Below, one piece after another: positions 52,676 through 61,260 of a DNA stretch of 64,000 nucleotides. This DNA is from Nocardia sp. MH4. GTDB taxonomy: Bacteria; Actinomycetota; Actinomycetes; Mycobacteriales; Mycobacteriaceae. The stretch is from assembly GCF_019266065.1 (NCBI RefSeq), contig NZ_LPNR01000132.1:1-64000 (forward strand), given 5' to 3'. Positions within the stretch are counted from its first letter, which is position 1. Every line of letters begins with the position of its first letter. The notes under the pieces were generated by a model, which ran no database searches, was not told the DNA's origin, and worked only from the letters and a program-made list of their open reading frames with translations. The position numbers and the translations under genes were made by a program.

Positions 52676-53728
52676 ATGAGCACCGCAGCCGCCTACGCCA
52701 TCCCCGCCCCCGACGGGTCCTTCGAGAAGGTCACGATCGAGCGCCGGGAACTCGGCCCCGACGACGTCCTGATCGACATCAAGTACGCGGGCATCTGCCA
52801 CTCCGACATCCACACCGCCCGCGACGAGTGGGGCGGCAGCAAGTACCCGTGCGTGCCCGGCCACGAGATCGCCGGCATCGTCGCGGCCACCGGCTCCGCG
52901 GTGCGCAAGTACAAGGTGGGCGACCGGGTGGGCGTCGGCTGCCTGGTGAACTCCTGCGGCAAGTGCGTGCCGTGTCTGGCCGGTGAGGAGCAGTACTGCA
53001 CCAACGGCGCCACCTGGACCTACAACACCCCCGTCCCGGAGTCCGTGCAGCCCGGCGGCTACACGATGGGCGGCTACGCGACCCAGATCGTGGTCGGCGA
53101 GAGCTTCGTGGTCGCCATTCCCGAGGGCATCGGCCTCGACGTCGCCGCGCCGCTGCTGTGCGCGGGCATCACCCTGTACTCGCCGCTGCGGCACTGGAAC
53201 GCCGGGCCGGGCAAGAAAGTCGCGATCATCGGCATGGGCGGCCTCGGGCACGTCGGCGTGAAGATCGCCGCGGCGCTCGGCGCCGAGGTGACGGTGCTGA
53301 GCCAGTCGCTGCGCAAGCGCGACGACGGCCTGCGGATGGGCGCGGACCACTACTACGCCACCAGCGACCGGGAGACCTTCCGCCAGCTGCGCGGCACGTT
53401 CGACCTGATCATCAACACCGTCTCGGCGAACCTGCCGATCGACCACTACCTGCGCCTGCTCGCGCTCGACGGCACCCTGGTCATCCTGGGTCTGCCGGAT
53501 CAGCCGATGAGCGTCACCGGCCGCAACCTGGCCGCGTTCCGCCGCTCGCTGGCGGGTTCGATGATCGGCGGCGTCGCCCAGACCCAGGAGATGCTGAACT
53601 TCTGCGCCGCGCACGGCATCGGCGCGGAGATCGAACTGATCTCGGCCGACGAGATCGATTCCGCCTACGAGCGGGTCGTCGCCAGCGACGTGCAGTACCG
53701 CTTCGTCATCGATACCGCGACCATCTGA
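52676..53728 (+). CDS. adhC: Zinc-dependent NADP alcohol dehydrogenase (AdhC/cinnamyl-alcohol type)
   Basis: A 350-residue MDR enzyme from ATG 52676. Catalytic zinc ligands are in AGICHSDIH and GHEIAG with a Cys in LLCAGITLYS; structural zinc cysteines are in NSCGKCVPCLAGEEQYC. NADP loop IGMGGLGHVGVK. It matches the AdhC/YjgB-CAD family and reduces aromatic and aliphatic aldehydes. Substrate in vivo unknown. It is divergent from the protease gene. Confidence 0.9.
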   Translation: MSTAAAYAIPAPDGSFEKVTIERRELGPDDVLIDIKYAGICHSDIHTARDEWGGSKYPCVPGHEIAGIVAATGSAVRKYKVGDRVGVGCLVNSCGKCVPCLAGEEQYCTNGATWTYNTPVPESVQPGGYTMGGYATQIVVGESFVVAIPEGIGLDVAAPLLCAGITLYSPLRHWNAGPGKKVAIIGMGGLGHVGVKIAAALGAEVTVLSQSLRKRDDGLRMGADHYYATSDRETFRQLRGTFDLIINTVSANLPIDHYLRLLALDGTLVILGLPDQPMSVTGRNLAAFRRSLAGSMIGGVAQTQEMLNFCAAHGIGAEIELISADEIDSAYERVVASDVQYRFVIDTATI

Positions 53729-53779
53729 GCCCCGCGCGCCAGCGCGCGGAAATCGGCGCGTCCTCGGTACCGTGACCGG

Positions 53780-54985
53780 GTGGCTGCCGACGACGAATCG
53801 ACCTCTGGCCCCGCCGCACCGGCGCAGGCGCCGGCGACCGGCCCGGCGCTGCCCGCGTTCTGGACGGTCCGCACGCCGCCGCGCTGGCTGCCCCGGTCCC
53901 TGCTGTATGCCATGCTGGCCGTCGCCGGGCTGATCGCGGCGTTCTGGATCCTCGGTAAGTTGCAGGGCCTGCTGACCGTGCTGCTGGTCTCGCTGTTCCT
54001 GGCGTTCGCGATCGAGCCCGCGGTGAATTGGCTTGCCGCCCGCGGTGTTCGGCGCGGCGCGGGCACCGGTGCGGTGTTCGGCGTGCTGCTGCTGGTGATC
54101 GTCGCGTTCGTGTGGACGCTGGGCGCGCTGCTGATCAGTCAGGTGACGATGCTGGTCGGCAACGCGCCCGACTATGTCCAGGACCTCGTCGACTGGTTCA
54201 ATTCGACGTTCCACCAGGATCTTTCCGGCGACGACCTGACCAAGTACGCCTCGGAGTGGAGCTCGACGATCGAGGGCTATCTGGTCGGTCTGGCCGGAAA
54301 CGTCTGGGGCATCGGCACGGTCGCGATCGGCGCGATCTTCCAACTGCTCGGCGTCTTGCTGTTCACCTTCTACTTCGCCGCCGACGGCCCGCGCTTCCGC
54401 ACCTGGGTGTGCTCGCTGCTGCCGCCCAAGCAGCAGAAGCACGTGCTGCGGGCATGGGACATCGCGGTCGAGAAGACCGGCGGCTACATCTATTCGCGCG
54501 CGCTGCTGGCGCTGTGCTCGGCGGTCGCCCACTACGTCGCGCTGCGGGTGCTCGACGTGCCGTCGGCGTTCGCGCTGGCGCTGTGGGTCGGCGTGGTCTC
54601 GCAGTTCATCCCGACCGTCGGCACCTACCTGGCCGGCGCGCTGCCGGTGCTGGTCGCGCTGGTGCACGATCCGATCACCGCGCTGTGGATCCTGCTGTTC
54701 ATCGTCGGCTACCAGCAGTTCGAGAACTACGTGCTGCAGCCGCGGATCACGGCGACCACCCTGGACATGCATCCGGCGGTGGCCTTCGGCGCGGTGATCG
54801 CGGGCGCAGCCCTGCTCGGCCCGACGGGCGCGCTGCTGGCCATCCCGGTGACGGCGACGCTACAGGGTTTCGCGGGGGCCTATGTGCGGCGCTACGAGGT
54901 CACCGAGGACGCCGACACCCCGCCACCGACGAAGAAGAAGCGCAAGTCCAAGCAGCCGGAACCCGCCGAGCAGAGCGAGGAGTAG
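53780..54985 (+). CDS. AI-2E family transporter (PerM/YdiK-like)
   Basis: A 401-residue membrane protein starting with GTG 53780, with about eight TM helices in the 2+6 pattern of this family. The conserved C-terminal motifs are VGVVSQFIPTVGTYLAGALP and QQFENYVLQPRI. The tail is highly charged (KKKRKSKQPEPAEQSEE). The family is named for AI-2 export but most members have unknown cargo. A ZIP transporter gene follows by six bases, suggesting one transcript. Confidence 0.88.
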   Translation: MAADDESTSGPAAPAQAPATGPALPAFWTVRTPPRWLPRSLLYAMLAVAGLIAAFWILGKLQGLLTVLLVSLFLAFAIEPAVNWLAARGVRRGAGTGAVFGVLLLVIVAFVWTLGALLISQVTMLVGNAPDYVQDLVDWFNSTFHQDLSGDDLTKYASEWSSTIEGYLVGLAGNVWGIGTVAIGAIFQLLGVLLFTFYFAADGPRFRTWVCSLLPPKQQKHVLRAWDIAVEKTGGYIYSRALLALCSAVAHYVALRVLDVPSAFALALWVGVVSQFIPTVGTYLAGALPVLVALVHDPITALWILLFIVGYQQFENYVLQPRITATTLDMHPAVAFGAVIAGAALLGPTGALLAIPVTATLQGFAGAYVRRYEVTEDADTPPPTKKKRKSKQPEPAEQSEE

Positions 54986-54991
54986 GCCGTC

Positions 54992-55723
54992 ATGGCGATA
55001 CTGCTGTCCCTGGTGTCGATGCTGTCGACGCTGTTCGGTGGCTTCGTCGCCATGCGGATCGGCGACCGCAAGCATCTGGTGCTCGGGCTGGCCGCCGGCG
55101 TCATGCTCGGGCTGGTCGCCTTCGATCTGATCCCCGAGGCGCTCGAGCAGTCCTCGGGCGAGGTGTACGGCGTGCCGGTGGTGCTGATCGCGGCGGTGGT
55201 GGGGTTCCTCAGCATCCACATCCTCGAGCGCGCGGTCGCGATCCATACCGGTCACGAAGGCGAATTCGGTTCGCACCACCACGGATTCGAGTCGGTCGGG
55301 CTGCTCGCCGCGGCGGGCCTGATCTTCCACAGCACCCTGGACGGTTTCGGCATCGGCCTCGGCTACCAGGCGGGCGCCACCGTCGGCATGTCGGTGGCGA
55401 TCGCGGTGATCTGCCACGACTTCGCCGACGGCTTCAACACTTTCACCATCCCCACGCTGTACGGCAACGCCCGCAAACGGGCGCTGACCCTGCTCGGGCT
55501 CGACGCCGTCGCCCCCGTGATCGGCGCGATCCTCGGCACCCTCATCCATGTCCCCGAGCAGTGGATCGGCCTGTACCTCGGCTACTTCGCCGGTTTCCTG
55601 CTCTACCTGGCCACCGCCGACATCCTGCCCGAGGCGCACGCCGAGCACCCGTCCCGGCTGACCCTGCTGAGCACCGTCACCGGCGTGGCCGCGATGTTCG
55701 GCGTCGCCGCGATCAGTCACTGA
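54992..55723 (+). CDS. ZIP-family divalent metal transporter
   Basis: A 243-residue ZIP protein with eight TM helices, a His-containing cytoplasmic loop (GEFGSHHHGF) and the metal sites FHSTLDGFGIG (TM4) and CHDFADGFN (TM5). Likely imports Zn, Fe or Mn. It ends overlapping the convergent TetR gene by 11 bp. No Zur or Fur box could be read with certainty, since no separate promoter region exists. Confidence 0.88.
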   Translation: MAILLSLVSMLSTLFGGFVAMRIGDRKHLVLGLAAGVMLGLVAFDLIPEALEQSSGEVYGVPVVLIAAVVGFLSIHILERAVAIHTGHEGEFGSHHHGFESVGLLAAAGLIFHSTLDGFGIGLGYQAGATVGMSVAIAVICHDFADGFNTFTIPTLYGNARKRALTLLGLDAVAPVIGAILGTLIHVPEQWIGLYLGYFAGFLLYLATADILPEAHAEHPSRLTLLSTVTGVAAMFGVAAISH

Positions 55724-56288
55724 CCGGGCGCACCAGGCGCACGACCGCGTCCACCGACGCATCGACCAGCGCGTCGTCGAGGGGCAGGTGTCCGAAGAGC
55801 GCGCGAAAGTAGATCGGCGCGGCTACCGCGTCCCGCACGAAGTCCAGGTCCACGCCCGGATCGACCGCACCGCGCGCCATCGCCGTGCGCAGGGCGGTCG
55901 CGGTGCTCGCCCGGCGCGGTTCGAAGACCGTCGCCAGGAAGTGCGCGCGCAGGTCGGGATCGTTGGCGAGGTCGGCGACCAGCGCGGGCAGTACCCGGTC
56001 GAGGCAGGTGTCGCGCAGCGCGGCGACCAGCTCACGCAGCGCCACGGTGAGATCCGCGCGCAGGTCGCCGGTATCGGGTGTCGGCCGCACGCCCAGCATC
56101 TCGGCGACCACCGCGACGACCAGATGCCGCTTGGACGGCCAGCGCCGGTAGATCGCGGGCCGATGGACCCCCGACCTGGTCGCCACCTCGCCGATGGACA
56201 TTTCGGCATAACCCCCGTCGGCGAGCACTTCCCGGGTCGCGGCGAGCACCGCGGCGTCGATGCGGTCCTCGCGCGCGCGTCCCGGCAT
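55713..56288 (-). CDS. TetR-family regulator, autoregulated with VOC protein
   Basis: A 191-residue TetR from ATG 56288, whose start shares one base with the VOC gene stop (TGATG). The helix-turn-helix is MSIGEVATRSGVHRPAIYRR followed by WPSKRHLVVAV, and the C-terminal domain is of the TetR_C_11/AcrR-like kind. It is second in an operon whose promoter contains a 16-bp palindrome, probably its own operator. Ligand unknown. Confidence 0.88.
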   Translation of the reverse strand: MPGRAREDRIDAAVLAATREVLADGGYAEMSIGEVATRSGVHRPAIYRRWPSKRHLVVAVVAEMLGVRPTPDTGDLRADLTVALRELVAALRDTCLDRVLPALVADLANDPDLRAHFLATVFEPRRASTATALRTAMARGAVDPGVDLDFVRDAVAAPIYFRALFGHLPLDDALVDASVDAVVRLVRPVSD

Positions 56289-56707
56289 CAGAACACCGGC
56301 CGCGGCACGAGCATGACGGTCCATCCGTCCGGATCGGGAAAGGCCATGCCGCCGTTGGCCGCCCAGTACGGGTTCTCGGCGGGGACCGGCTGCGCGCCGA
56401 ACTCGCCGAGCCTGCGCACCGCGTCGAACATGGCGGACTCGCCGTCGAAGTAGAGCACCAGCAGGTTCTCGGCGCTCGGCGCCGTGCCGGGACTGCCGTC
56501 GACGTGGGTGGTGAATTCGAGGTGGTAGTCGGTGCCGGGCAGGCCGAGCATCACTCCGTCGTAGCCGGCGTGGTTGTCGAATCGGTACAGCTCACGCAGG
56601 CCCAGCCCGTCGACGTAGAAGCGCACCACCTCGTCGAGACGGTCCGTCGGGCGGGCGATCCGGACCTGCGCGACGCGCAGGGAGTCCGGCCAGGTCGTCG
56701 GGTCCAT
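56288..56707 (-). CDS. VOC/glyoxalase-like domain protein
   Basis: A 139-residue protein from ATG 56707 with two beta-alpha-beta-beta-beta units of the vicinal-oxygen-chelate fold (VRFYVDGLGLRELYRF, HLEFTTHV and FPDPDGWTVMLVPRP). Metal ligands could be His and Glu in YHLEFTTH. A role in detoxification or antibiotic binding is typical of small VOC proteins next to TetR genes, but the substrate is unknown. Confidence 0.85.
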   Translation of the reverse strand: MDPTTWPDSLRVAQVRIARPTDRLDEVVRFYVDGLGLRELYRFDNHAGYDGVMLGLPGTDYHLEFTTHVDGSPGTAPSAENLLVLYFDGESAMFDAVRRLGEFGAQPVPAENPYWAANGGMAFPDPDGWTVMLVPRPVF

Positions 56708-56717
56708 GCCAAAACAG

Positions 56718-56733
56718 TACAGTACGTACCGTA
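56718..56733. promoter_or_regulatory. TetR-type operator before the VOC-TetR operon
   Basis: TACAGTACGTACCGTA is a near-perfect 16-bp palindrome (TACnGTAC/GTACnGTA), 11 bp upstream of the VOC start, placed to block transcription initiation. It is a typical TetR half-site arrangement. Confidence 0.65.
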
Positions 56734-56747
56734 ACGAAGCCAGGTCG

Positions 56748-58025
56748 TCAGTGCAGGTCGTGCAGCAGCTCGGCGAGGGTGAGGCGCAGCTTGTCCATGC
56801 GAGAACGGCTGTAGTGGGCGGTGTCGTATTCGAGCTGGAGGGTGAGTCGGCCGGCGATCGTGAAGACGGTGAGCTTCGGCGGCATGGCCGGGCCCATGGC
56901 GAAGACGTCGTCACGCAGGAAGGCGAGGTCGTCGGGGAACGAATGTGGCCGCAGGCGGCCGATATTGGAGATGGCCAGCGTCGGCGGGGACGACAGCAGG
57001 CCGGCGGTGAACTCGTCGGCGACCCGCTGGACCGCGAGCGGGAAGCGGGCGGGCTCGCGGCGTTCCAGCCCGGCGCGTAAGCCGGATTCGACCATCCGGG
57101 CCAGCTCGAGCGGACCGGCGTCACCGGTGGCACGCACCAGAATTCCGGAGCCCGACGCGTAGTTGACCATCGTCTCGACCGGCACCGGCGGGTGGACCGC
57201 ACCGCGCACATCAGCCGCGTAGCCGAAGAACAGCGGCAGCGCGCCCGGCTCGGGAAACCGGCTGCGAACGGCGGCCAGCGCCGCGCCGCTGACGACACTG
57301 TTGACCGAAATCCCCTGCGCGCGTGCCACTGCCACCAGGTCGGCGGTCGCCTCGGCGGACAATTCGATGCGCTGCATGGCGAACCGGCCGAGCGGGTCGG
57401 CACCGGTCCCGTCACCGTCGCGGGGCAGCACGCGCGGGGCGTCGCCGGGGCTCATCGTCATCGCGCCCGCCCGCAAGTCGTCCAGCCACGAGTCCGCTTC
57501 GGCCGCCGTCACCACCTCGGCCAGGCGGGTGTCCATCGCCTCGGGCAGCCGCTGATCCGGATCAGGCTGCGGCACAGCGTCTCCGGTCACGTGCGCGGTG
57601 TAGTGCCGCCACAGCCGATCCAGCAGCGCGAACCCCGAGCGACCGTCGGAGATGCCGTGATGGACGACGAGCACGATCTGCTGCCGCGCGCCCGCGCGCA
57701 GCAGGCAGGCGCGGAACAGCCCGTCGCGCCAGTCCTGCGGCGCGTTGATCAGTGCGAGGTACTCGGCGTCGCCACCCTCGACGACATCGAGGCGCGGGCG
57801 GAACTCGTCGTCGCGGACGAAGCGATCGCCCACCACCCGGCTGCGCAGCAGCGGGTGCGCGGCGGCCAGTTCGTCGAGCACCCGTCGGAGGATTGCGAGG
57901 TCGAGCGAGCCGTAGACGGTGCTGGCGAGGAACAGCGGCATTCCGGCGGTCGGCACGTTGCCGAGGGCGGTGTCGGTGCCGAAGTAGGTGGATTCGAGCG
58001 GGGAAATCGGGCGCTGAGCGGTCAT
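56748..58025 (-). CDS. PapA-like condensation-domain acyltransferase
   Basis: A 425-residue protein from ATG 58025 (MTAQRPISPLE) of the condensation/PapA5 family. The catalytic HHxxxDG motif is present as VVHHGISDGRSG around residue 122, and the latch region includes LAISNIGRLRPHSFPDDLAF. PapA-type enzymes esterify polyketide or fatty alcohols with acyl groups from carrier proteins to make outer-membrane lipids. No PKS or FadD gene is adjacent, so donor and acceptor are unknown. A divergent TetR gene shares its promoter. Confidence 0.83.
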   Translation of the reverse strand: MTAQRPISPLESTYFGTDTALGNVPTAGMPLFLASTVYGSLDLAILRRVLDELAAAHPLLRSRVVGDRFVRDDEFRPRLDVVEGGDAEYLALINAPQDWRDGLFRACLLRAGARQQIVLVVHHGISDGRSGFALLDRLWRHYTAHVTGDAVPQPDPDQRLPEAMDTRLAEVVTAAEADSWLDDLRAGAMTMSPGDAPRVLPRDGDGTGADPLGRFAMQRIELSAEATADLVAVARAQGISVNSVVSGAALAAVRSRFPEPGALPLFFGYAADVRGAVHPPVPVETMVNYASGSGILVRATGDAGPLELARMVESGLRAGLERREPARFPLAVQRVADEFTAGLLSSPPTLAISNIGRLRPHSFPDDLAFLRDDVFAMGPAMPPKLTVFTIAGRLTLQLEYDTAHYSRSRMDKLRLTLAELLHDLH

Positions 58026-58042
58026 GACGCCAACATACAACT

Positions 58043-58077
58043 GTTTCAAACACTTGTCACTGACGTTTGTTTGAAAC
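58043..58077. promoter_or_regulatory. Divergent operator between PapA-like and TetR genes
   Basis: GTTTCAAACA (58043-58052) and TGTTTGAAAC (58068-58077) are perfect inverted repeats with a 15-bp centre. Each arm lies in a near-palindrome (TGTTTcAAACA and TGTTTgAAACc), giving two TetR-like half operators in the 96-bp intergenic region. Confidence 0.6.
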
Positions 58078-58121
58078 CGATGTCACAAACAGGCGTATGC
58101 GGTCCTTGCTATCGTGCGCGG

Positions 58122-58661
58122 GTGGGAACCCGAGAAGATCTGCTCGACGCCGCCAAGCGCTGCCTCGCCGAACGCGGCTACGCCCGCACCACCGTGCGCG
58201 ACATCGTCGCCGCCTCCGGCACCAACCTGGCGGCCATCAACTATCACTTCGGCACCCGCGACAAGCTGCTGCAACAGGCGATGCTGGAGTCCAGCGCCAC
58301 CGCGGTGCAGCACATCCTGGACTCGCTGCCCGCCGCGGACCCGACCGACCCCACCGCCCGCCTCGAGGACTTCTGGCAGCGCCTGATCACCTCGTTCGGC
58401 GAGGACCGCGCGCTCTGGCAGGCCAACGCCGAATGCCTCAATCAGGCGCTGCACTCCCCCGAACTCCGCGCCGAACTCGGCGCCGCCCAGGAACTGGCCC
58501 GCAGCGGTCTGTCCGAGGCCTTCGGCGACGACCGCGATCTCGGCGCCGTCCTACAGACGATGATCGGCGGCCTGCTGCTGCAATGGCTGATCGACCCCGA
58601 GCACGCCCCCACCCCCACCCAGCTCACCGCAGGGGTCCGGGCCCTGCTCCCCCGGACATGA
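58122..58661 (+). CDS. TetR-family regulator divergent from the PapA-like gene
   Basis: A 179-residue TetR from GTG 58122. The helix-turn-helix is TTVRDIVAASGTNLAAINYH followed by FGTRDKLLQQAM, and the C-terminal part is typical of TetR_C_6-like regulators. It probably represses both itself and the PapA-like gene from the TGTTTnAAACA sites between them. It ends at a very strong terminator. Confidence 0.87.
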   Translation: MGTREDLLDAAKRCLAERGYARTTVRDIVAASGTNLAAINYHFGTRDKLLQQAMLESSATAVQHILDSLPAADPTDPTARLEDFWQRLITSFGEDRALWQANAECLNQALHSPELRAELGAAQELARSGLSEAFGDDRDLGAVLQTMIGGLLLQWLIDPEHAPTPTQLTAGVRALLPRT

Positions 58662-58696
58662 CAACGGGCGCACCGGATACCGGTGCGCCCGTTGTC
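58660..58696. terminator. Strong terminator between the TetR gene and metE
   Basis: A perfect 17-bp stem (arm GACAACGGGCGCACCGG, 58660-58676; complement 58680-58696) with a 3-nt loop lies between convergent genes. Confidence 0.88.
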
Positions 58697-58704
58697 CCTT
58701 CGAG

Positions 58705-61035
58705 CTATTCGGCCGCGGTCGCGGCTTCGGCCGCCTCGGCGGCCAGTGCCCGGCGGCGCACGCGGCGCGCGGCGGCGACCATGTTTCGCAGCGAGGGCTC
58801 GAGCTGCCAGTAGTGGCGGGTCTTCAGGCCGCCGTCCGGGTTGGCCCAGAGTCGTTGCGGGGTCACCGCTTCGGCGGCCTGGGTGAGCAGTTCATCGAGC
58901 TCGTCGATATCGGGGATGCGGGCCGAGCGGCTCTCGTACACACCGGGGCCGACGCCGTGGCTGAGGCCGTGGCCGGTGGCGACATCCTCGGTGAGCGCCT
59001 GCATCACCCATTCGATCGAGCGGGTCGCCACGATCGCGGTGACGTCGGCGTCGAGCTGCTCGATCGCGTCGACCACCTCGGTGCGCCCGGAGTAGCCGAT
59101 GTGGGTGTGGATCTGGGTGTCGGCCCGCACACCGGAGGTGGCCAGCTTGAAGGCGCCGACCGCCCAGCGCAGGTACTCCTCGCGCCCCTGCGGACGCGGC
59201 GGCAGCAGCTCACGGATGGCGGGCTCGTCGACCTGGATGATCGCGATGCCCGCCTTCTCCAGGTCCACCACCTCGTCGCGGATGGCCAGCGCCACCTGGT
59301 CGGCGGTCTCGTAGAGCGGCTGGTCCTGGCGCACGAACGAGCGGGCCAGCATGGTCACCGGACCGGTGACCATGCCCTTGACCGGCTTGTCGGTCAGCGA
59401 CTGGGCGTAGGTGGTCCAGTCGACCGACATCGGCGCGGGCCGCGAGACATCGCCGTAGATGATCGGCGGGCGCACACAACGCGAGCCGTACACCTGCACC
59501 CACCCGAAGCGGGTGGTGGCGAAGCCGTCCAGCTGCTCGGCGAAGAACTGGATCATGTCGTTGCGCTCGTGCTCACCGTGCACGAAGACATCGAGGCCGA
59601 TGTCCTCCTGCAGCCGGATCGTCGCCTCGATCTCGGCCTCGACCTGCTTGCGGTAGTCCTGCTCGGACAGCCGGCCCTGGGCCACCTCGTGGCGGGCCTG
59701 GCGCAGTCTGACGCTCTGCGGGAACGAGCCGAGCGTGGTCGCGGGCACCACCGGCAGGTTCAGCCGCTCCTGCTGGGCGGCGCGGCGCTCGATGTACGGC
59801 TCGCGCTCGCGCATCTCCGGGGTCACCGCGTACACGCGCTGGCGCACGGCGTGCTTCTGCTTGAAGTGCACCTCGGTCGGGCGCTTGCGCCAGTTGTCCG
59901 AGGGCCCCTCGGTGAGCGCCTTGGCCAGCGAGACCACCTCGCCCACCTTCTGCTTGGCGAAGGCGAGCCGGTCGGCCACGTTGCCGTCGATGTCGTACTC
60001 GGCGAGCACGTCGTAGGGCACGTGCAGCAGCGTGGTGCCGGTGGACACGACCAGGTCGGGGCAGACCTCGGCGATCGAGTTCAGGTAGCTCAACGTGACG
60101 AAACGGTCGGCACGCCAGACGTTGGTGCCGCTGATGACACCGGCGTAGAGACGCTTGCGCTTGATCCCCGGGATCGCGGCCAGTTCCTCCGGCGTCATCC
60201 GATAGGACGACAGGTCCAGGCCGATCGCCTCGACATTGCTCGCGGCCAGGATGCGCAGCGCCTCACCGAAATCGCCGTACTGGCCGGTGACCAGGATGCG
60301 CGGGCGCAGCGGCGCCTTGGCCAGCCGCTGGTAGGCCTTGTCGAAGGCGGCCAGTTCGGCGGCCGATCGCTCGCCGGTGAAGCAGGGCTCGTCGAGCTGC
60401 ACACAGGTCGAGCCGCGCTTGGCGAGGATCTCGAACAGTTCCTCGTAGAACGGCAGCAGCTTGTCGAGCAGGCTCAGCGTGTCGAACTCGGCCTCGCCGG
60501 GCACGTGGCCCGCCTTCGACAGCAGCAGCAGCGACACCGGGCCGAGCACGACCGGGCGCAGTTCGATCCCGCGCGCGATCGCCCGGTCCCACTCGTCGAG
60601 CAGGGCCTCCGGATGCAGCGAGAACGTGGTGTCGGCGTCGAGTTCGGGCTGGCGGTAGTGGTAGTTGGTGCCGAAGAAGCGCACCAGCTCCAGCGGCGGC
60701 AGGTCCGGGTTGCCGCGCGCCATCAGGAAGTAGAAGTCCAGGGGGTGCATGCCCTCCTGGTGCTCCTTGAACCGCGACGGCACGGCGCCGAAGAGCAGCG
60801 CGTTGTCCAGGATGTGGTCGTAGAAGGAGAAGGTGTTGCCGGGCACCTGGGTCAGCCCGGTCGCGGCCAGCTCGTTGAACTGGCGCTCCTGGATGTCCCG
60901 GCCTACGGCGAGCAGTTCCTCGCGCTCCAGCGATCCGCGCCAATACGACTCGAGCGCACGCTTGAGCTCGCGGTGCGGACCGATCCTCGGATATCCGAGA
61001 ACGCTCGACCCGAATCCATCGGTGACGTTGACCAT
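58705..61035 (-). CDS. metE: MetE-family protein (cobalamin-independent methionine synthase fold) lacking three zinc ligands
   Basis: A 776-residue full-length MetE: N-terminal barrel (GFGSSVLGYPRIGPHRELKR) and C-terminal barrel (TTLGSFPQS, VHGEHERNDMIQFF, MVTGPVTMLARSF, IIQVDEPAIRE). MetE transfers methyl from 5-methyl-THF-(Glu)n to homocysteine at a zinc held by His, Cys, Glu and Cys (E. coli H641, C643, E665, C726). Here the counterparts are His645, Gly647 (IHTHIGYSG), Val669 (DADVTAIVATRS) and Gly735 (NPDGGLKTR), so only the histidine remains. Homocysteine-contact residues (Ser/Thr in TTLGSFP, Glu488, Asp603) are kept. It may use another chemistry or metal or be a pseudoenzyme; the fold assignment is secure, the activity is not. 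No cobalamin riboswitch was recognised upstream. Confidence 0.85.
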   Translation of the reverse strand: MVNVTDGFGSSVLGYPRIGPHRELKRALESYWRGSLEREELLAVGRDIQERQFNELAATGLTQVPGNTFSFYDHILDNALLFGAVPSRFKEHQEGMHPLDFYFLMARGNPDLPPLELVRFFGTNYHYRQPELDADTTFSLHPEALLDEWDRAIARGIELRPVVLGPVSLLLLSKAGHVPGEAEFDTLSLLDKLLPFYEELFEILAKRGSTCVQLDEPCFTGERSAAELAAFDKAYQRLAKAPLRPRILVTGQYGDFGEALRILAASNVEAIGLDLSSYRMTPEELAAIPGIKRKRLYAGVISGTNVWRADRFVTLSYLNSIAEVCPDLVVSTGTTLLHVPYDVLAEYDIDGNVADRLAFAKQKVGEVVSLAKALTEGPSDNWRKRPTEVHFKQKHAVRQRVYAVTPEMREREPYIERRAAQQERLNLPVVPATTLGSFPQSVRLRQARHEVAQGRLSEQDYRKQVEAEIEATIRLQEDIGLDVFVHGEHERNDMIQFFAEQLDGFATTRFGWVQVYGSRCVRPPIIYGDVSRPAPMSVDWTTYAQSLTDKPVKGMVTGPVTMLARSFVRQDQPLYETADQVALAIRDEVVDLEKAGIAIIQVDEPAIRELLPPRPQGREEYLRWAVGAFKLATSGVRADTQIHTHIGYSGRTEVVDAIEQLDADVTAIVATRSIEWVMQALTEDVATGHGLSHGVGPGVYESRSARIPDIDELDELLTQAAEAVTPQRLWANPDGGLKTRHYWQLEPSLRNMVAAARRVRRRALAAEAAEAATAAE

Positions 61036-61206
61036 GACCGGGATACTCCCTTTCGATCACCTGCGCCGGCACCCGGACGACGCCGGACCCGCGCATTGCT
61101 GCGCTCGACATATCGCCGGGCCACGCTGACGCGTCCGGCAACAGCAGCTTAGGCCGCGCGCGCGGGCCTTCGCTGTTCCCCCTGCAAACACCCCCGAAAT
61201 GACCGA

Positions 61207-61245
61207 AGGCCACCGTCATCGCGTAGTCGGTGATGACGGTGGCCT
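61207..61245. terminator. Terminator downstream of fadB2
   Basis: AGGCCACCGTCATC (61207-61220) pairs perfectly with 61232-61245 around an 11-nt loop, 15 bp after the fadB2 stop. The remaining 170 bp up to metE holds its leader; no riboswitch or gene is seen. Confidence 0.82.
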
Positions 61246-61260
61246 CCGGGGAGCAAACCC

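Noticed and set aside
58813..61152. Plus-strand frame of 779 codons over metE
   Set aside because: It is antisense to metE, rich in His, Gly, Val and Arg, and has no family motifs: a typical shadow in high-GC DNA.
61036..61206. Cobalamin riboswitch upstream of metE
   Set aside because: I looked for the B12 box and the usual GCCACTG-containing core on the minus strand and found none; the leader is short and only GC-rich.
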